DNA from: an uncultured Collinsella sp.
GTDB lineage: Bacteria; Actinomycetota; Coriobacteriia; Coriobacteriales; Coriobacteriaceae
DNA: 23,790 nt
Assembly (NCBI GenBank): GCA_900541795.1
Contig: UQLC01000028.1
Span: 1 to 23,790 of the forward strand
Direction of reading: 5' to 3'
Shown here: positions 20,879 through 23,790 of the stretch, in pieces
Position numbering within the stretch: position 1 is the first letter of the stretch
Layout: every line of letters begins with the position of its first letter
Notes under the pieces: generated by a model
What the model was told of the DNA's origin: nothing
Databases searched by the model: none
What the model saw: only the letters and a program-made list of their open reading frames with translations
Position numbers and translations under genes: made by a program

Positions 20879-23755
20879 ATGGCTACGCAACACCAGATTG
20901 ATATTGAATTCGACTCGCTTGCACGCGAGAACAATTCACCCAAGCTCATTGCCAACTCGAAGGCGACAGGCGGAACACTACTATCCGTTATCAAGGAGCA
21001 GCTCTCAGTCTGCAGCTCCTTTGACTTTTGCGTAGCGTTTGTTGCAGACGGCGGCCTTCAAATCCTGGTCGAGGCGTTCCAGGAGCTCAAACAGCGTGGC
21101 ATTGAGGGCAGGCTGCTCACGTCCACCTATCTCAACTTCAACTCACCCGATGTCTTTCGCAAGCTCCTGGAATACGACAACATGGAAGTTCGCGTATTCC
21201 AGGGTAATTTGCATGCCAAGGGATACATTTTTGATAAGGGCGAAACCAGCACGGTCATCGTCGGCAGCTCGAACATGACGCAGACCGCCCTCACCTGTAA
21301 TAAAGAATGGAACGTGCTGTACCAGACTGTCGAGAACAGCCGCCTACTCGGCGAACTGAGGGGCGAGTTCAATTCGTTGTGGAACGACACCTCAACCGTT
21401 TTGCTTTCCCAAGACTGGATTGAGAACTATGCCGCATATCGATCGGCACGTCCGTCAAAGCCCAAATCGAAACCGACGTTCCAGGCGGCTGTTAGCCCAA
21501 CCACGAACGACCTCGAAGAAATCAAGCCCAATAAAATGCAGCAGCGCGCCCTTGAGGCGCTCGATGTAATCCACCGCAAGGGCGAGACCCGCGCCCTGTT
21601 GGTCTCGGCAACCGGCACCGGCAAGACCTTCCTTTCGGCGTTCGACGTGCTCGCAACTAAACCCCGGCGCGTCCTCTTTCTTGCGCACCGCCGGCGCATT
21701 ATCGACGCCTCCCGTGCAAGCTACGAACGCCTCTTAGGTAGTACCTATACGTTCGACACCTATCAAACTGGCAAGAATATAAGCAATGCTACCTGCGTGT
21801 TTGCCATGTGTTCTTCGGTCGCCAAACATCTGAGCGATTTCCGTCCCGATGAGTTCGACTACATCGTCATCGACGAGGCCCACCGCACGGGATCCCAGGG
21901 TTACCAATCCATCATGTCGCACTTTACGCCTCGGTTTTATCTGGGCATGACCGCTACACCCAATCGCACCGACGGCTATGACGTCTTTGCCCTTTTCAAT
22001 CACGTCATCGCGTTCCAGATCACGCTGCAGGACGCTTTGGCCGAGGAGATGCTAGCCCCCTTCCATTATTTTGGCATTCACGATCTGGAGATTGACGATG
22101 AGACAATCGAAGATACCGCCCTGTTCGGGCGCTTGACGTCCGATGAGCGCGTGCGTCACATCACCGAGAAAATCGAAGAGTATAGCGTCACCAAAAGCAA
22201 CCGCAGGGGCTTAATTTTCTGCAATCGAAACGCCGAGGCCGAAGAACTGTCGCGCAAATTCAACGCTCTCGGATATCGAACGGCTGCAATTAGCGGTCAA
22301 GATTCCGATGAGGTCCGCGATGCCGCGATCAGCCGACTTGAAGCCGGCGAGCTCGAGTACATTTTCTCGGTCGATATCATGAACGAAGGCGTCGACATCC
22401 CCTCGCTCAATCAGATCATCATGCTTCGACGCACCGACTCCGCAATCATCTTTATTCAACAGCTCGGACGAGGTTTGCGCCTGAATGATGGCAAGGAATA
22501 CGCACTGGTGCTCGACTTTATTGGCAACTACCAGAGCAACTTCTTGGTGCCCATCGCGCTTTCGGGTGACAAGACGTATAACAAAGACCGCCTGCGCCGT
22601 CTTGTCCAAGAGGGCGATTCGGCGATCCCCGGATGCTCGACCGTAAGCTTCGATCGTATTTCCGAGGCACGCATTTACAAGGCCATCGACGGCGGCGATT
22701 TCACCTCCGTCAGGTTTTTGAAAAACGAATATCTCGACTTGCGCCAAAAACTCGGCAAGATCCCCTCGCTGCTCGAATTTGATCGTAACGGCTCCATCGA
22801 TCCGCTGCTTATCTTCAAGAATAGCGGCCTGGGCTCCTACCACGCATTTCTTTCCAAATACGAGCCGGACTACACGGTTCAATTTACCTCTGATCAGACC
22901 AAGATTCTCAAATTTATTTCTCAAAAACTTGCCGCGGGCAAGCGATTCGAAGACCTCTATTTGCTTCAAACGCTCGTCGAAGCCGGACACGAGGGCTACT
23001 GGCATATGCGCGAGGCTGCGCTTAGGAACTACCGCGCACAGCTTAAGGACAGCGCCGTTAGGTCGGCAATCGCAGTCCTTAAGGGCGACTTTGCCACTCC
23101 TAAGGATTTCGTTTCCCTGCTTATTGACGATGGAACCGGACCTCGTCTGACCGAAGCGTTCGCGACCGCCCTGCGCAACGCAGAGTTCAAGCGTCAGATT
23201 CTCGAGGTGCTGGATTTTGGTATTGAGCGCAACCGACTCGACTATGCCGAGACGTACGAAAACACAAATTTCGTTCTCAACGCCAAGTACACGTACGAGG
23301 AGGTTTGCCGTCTGATGAACTGGCAAAAGAACATTAACGGCCAAAACCTTGGCGGATACTTCTACGATGAAAAGACCAATACATTCCCCGTGTTTATTAA
23401 CTATGACAAGGCGCCCGACATTAGCGAGTCTATTCAGTATGAAGACCGCTTTGTTTCGCCGAGCAAGCTTATCGCAATCTCCAAGGGCAACCGTACTCTC
23501 AACTCTCCCGAGATTCTGCGCCTGAAGACATGGCCAGAAAACGGCCTGAAGACGTATTTGTTTATGCGAAAAAACAAGGACGATAAGGGTGGCAAGGAGT
23601 TCTATTTCTTAGGCGAAATGCGCCCGACCGGCGAGTTCGAAGCTATTAAAACTAAGAGCGGCGACAACGCCGTCGAAATCGAATATGAGCTCAATACGCC
23701 CGTGCGTCAGGATATTTACGAGTTTATGCTCAGCGATTTGAGCGAGGCTGAGTAA
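20879..23755 (+). CDS. PLD-like / SF2 DEAH helicase / DUF3427 multidomain protein
   Basis: A 958-residue protein with three parts. First is a phospholipase-D-like nuclease half-domain (about 25-180), with L-H-A-K-G-Y (111-116) and G-S-S-N-M-T (129-134), i.e. the H-x-K and G-S/N part of one HKD site. Second is a superfamily 2 helicase (about 215-560): Walker A S-A-T-G-T-G-K-T (243-250), D-E-A-H (332-335), M-T-A-T-P (357-361) and the Q-Q-L-G-R-G-L-R arginine-finger motif. Third is a C-terminal DUF3427-type region containing Y-T-Y-E-E-V-C-R-L-M-N-W. All helicase motifs are intact. A single HKD half implies dimerisation for nuclease activity. Such proteins resemble restriction or defence helicases, but a defence role is inference. 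I chose the ATG at 20879 (AAAGG 9 bases upstream) over a TTG three codons earlier. Confidence 0.92.
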   Translation: MATQHQIDIEFDSLARENNSPKLIANSKATGGTLLSVIKEQLSVCSSFDFCVAFVADGGLQILVEAFQELKQRGIEGRLLTSTYLNFNSPDVFRKLLEYDNMEVRVFQGNLHAKGYIFDKGETSTVIVGSSNMTQTALTCNKEWNVLYQTVENSRLLGELRGEFNSLWNDTSTVLLSQDWIENYAAYRSARPSKPKSKPTFQAAVSPTTNDLEEIKPNKMQQRALEALDVIHRKGETRALLVSATGTGKTFLSAFDVLATKPRRVLFLAHRRRIIDASRASYERLLGSTYTFDTYQTGKNISNATCVFAMCSSVAKHLSDFRPDEFDYIVIDEAHRTGSQGYQSIMSHFTPRFYLGMTATPNRTDGYDVFALFNHVIAFQITLQDALAEEMLAPFHYFGIHDLEIDDETIEDTALFGRLTSDERVRHITEKIEEYSVTKSNRRGLIFCNRNAEAEELSRKFNALGYRTAAISGQDSDEVRDAAISRLEAGELEYIFSVDIMNEGVDIPSLNQIIMLRRTDSAIIFIQQLGRGLRLNDGKEYALVLDFIGNYQSNFLVPIALSGDKTYNKDRLRRLVQEGDSAIPGCSTVSFDRISEARIYKAIDGGDFTSVRFLKNEYLDLRQKLGKIPSLLEFDRNGSIDPLLIFKNSGLGSYHAFLSKYEPDYTVQFTSDQTKILKFISQKLAAGKRFEDLYLLQTLVEAGHEGYWHMREAALRNYRAQLKDSAVRSAIAVLKGDFATPKDFVSLLIDDGTGPRLTEAFATALRNAEFKRQILEVLDFGIERNRLDYAETYENTNFVLNAKYTYEEVCRLMNWQKNINGQNLGGYFYDEKTNTFPVFINYDKAPDISESIQYEDRFVSPSKLIAISKGNRTLNSPEILRLKTWPENGLKTYLFMRKNKDDKGGKEFYFLGEMRPTGEFEAIKTKSGDNAVEIEYELNTPVRQDIYEFMLSDLSEAE

Positions 23756-23765
23756 CAAAGAAAGG

Positions 23766-23790
23766 GGCGGGCCGCCATGTGGCTCCCGCC
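23766..23790 (+). terminator. Probable terminator of the helicase gene, cut by window end
   Basis: GGCGGG (23766-23771) pairs with CCCGCC (23785-23790), with an inner GCC-ATGT-GGC. The window stops at the stem end, so a T tract cannot be checked. Confidence 0.6.

Noticed and set aside
22211..23344. A 377-codon minus-strand frame inside the helicase gene
   Set aside because: It is antisense to conserved helicase and DUF3427 sequence, with no start signal or recognisable domain.
1..23790. CRISPR array, tRNA or rRNA genes, integrase or transposase
   Set aside because: I looked for regularly spaced repeats, tRNA-like cloverleaf and CCA ends, and transposase motifs. None was found.

Overview
The window looks like a chromosomal segment of a high-GC gut actinobacterium of the class Coriobacteriia, most like Collinsella. 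This is inferred from protein style, not from a database search. The clues are a PcrA/UvrD helicase with a long Pro/Ala-rich insert and a C-terminal Tudor-like tail, a GluQRS with no Shine-Dalgarno sequence, a DUF2207 protein ending in a glycine-rich tail, and GC-rich housekeeping genes. Several stretches are visibly more A/T-rich and read as accessory DNA: about 1-2085, 7205-8810 and 19200-20570. I saw no rRNA, tRNA, CRISPR array, transposase or phage gene.

Layout. Positions 1-2085 hold a two-gene minus-strand operon resembling an AbiE-type (type IV) toxin-antitoxin pair: a winged-helix regulator overlaps a nucleotidyltransferase. Two diverged copies of a ~52 bp hairpin repeat bracket it (1-51 and 1948-2003). 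A perfect 30-bp inverted repeat (2086-2215) separates it from pcrA. Then come pcrA (2223-5123), uppP (5455-6429) and a divergent universal stress protein gene (6677-7114). A hipBA module (7205-8730) follows, with two TATCC-N6-GGATA operators, downstream of a Bce-like two-component system (8847-10571). Next are a protein I do not recognise (10755-11486) and purH (11710-13317), separated by a complex set of hairpins.

The right half holds a GNAT acetyltransferase (13595-14236), a DUF2207 membrane protein (14375-16318), and a structured intergenic region that may encode a small RNA (about 16513-16690). It continues with gluQ (16828-17847, apparently leaderless), a metallophosphoesterase (17863-18588) and a small two-helix membrane protein (18674-18913). 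At the end an AAA ATPase with a DUF4143 domain (19201-20496) diverges from a large PLD/SF2-helicase/DUF3427 protein (20879-23755). The ATPase lies behind a cluster of three related half-sites forming nested inverted repeats.

How it fits together. The housekeeping core covers DNA repair (pcrA), lipid carrier recycling (uppP), purine synthesis (purH) and tRNA(Asp) modification (gluQ). Inserted among these are compact modules with defence or stress-survival character: the AbiE-like pair, hipBA, the DUF4143 ATPase and the PLD-helicase. Each toxin-antitoxin-like module has its own terminators or operators. Nothing here is clearly a wholly new system. The best candidates for new biology are the repeat-bracketed AbiE-like cassette, the nested palindromes at 20512-20567, and the possible small RNA before gluQ.
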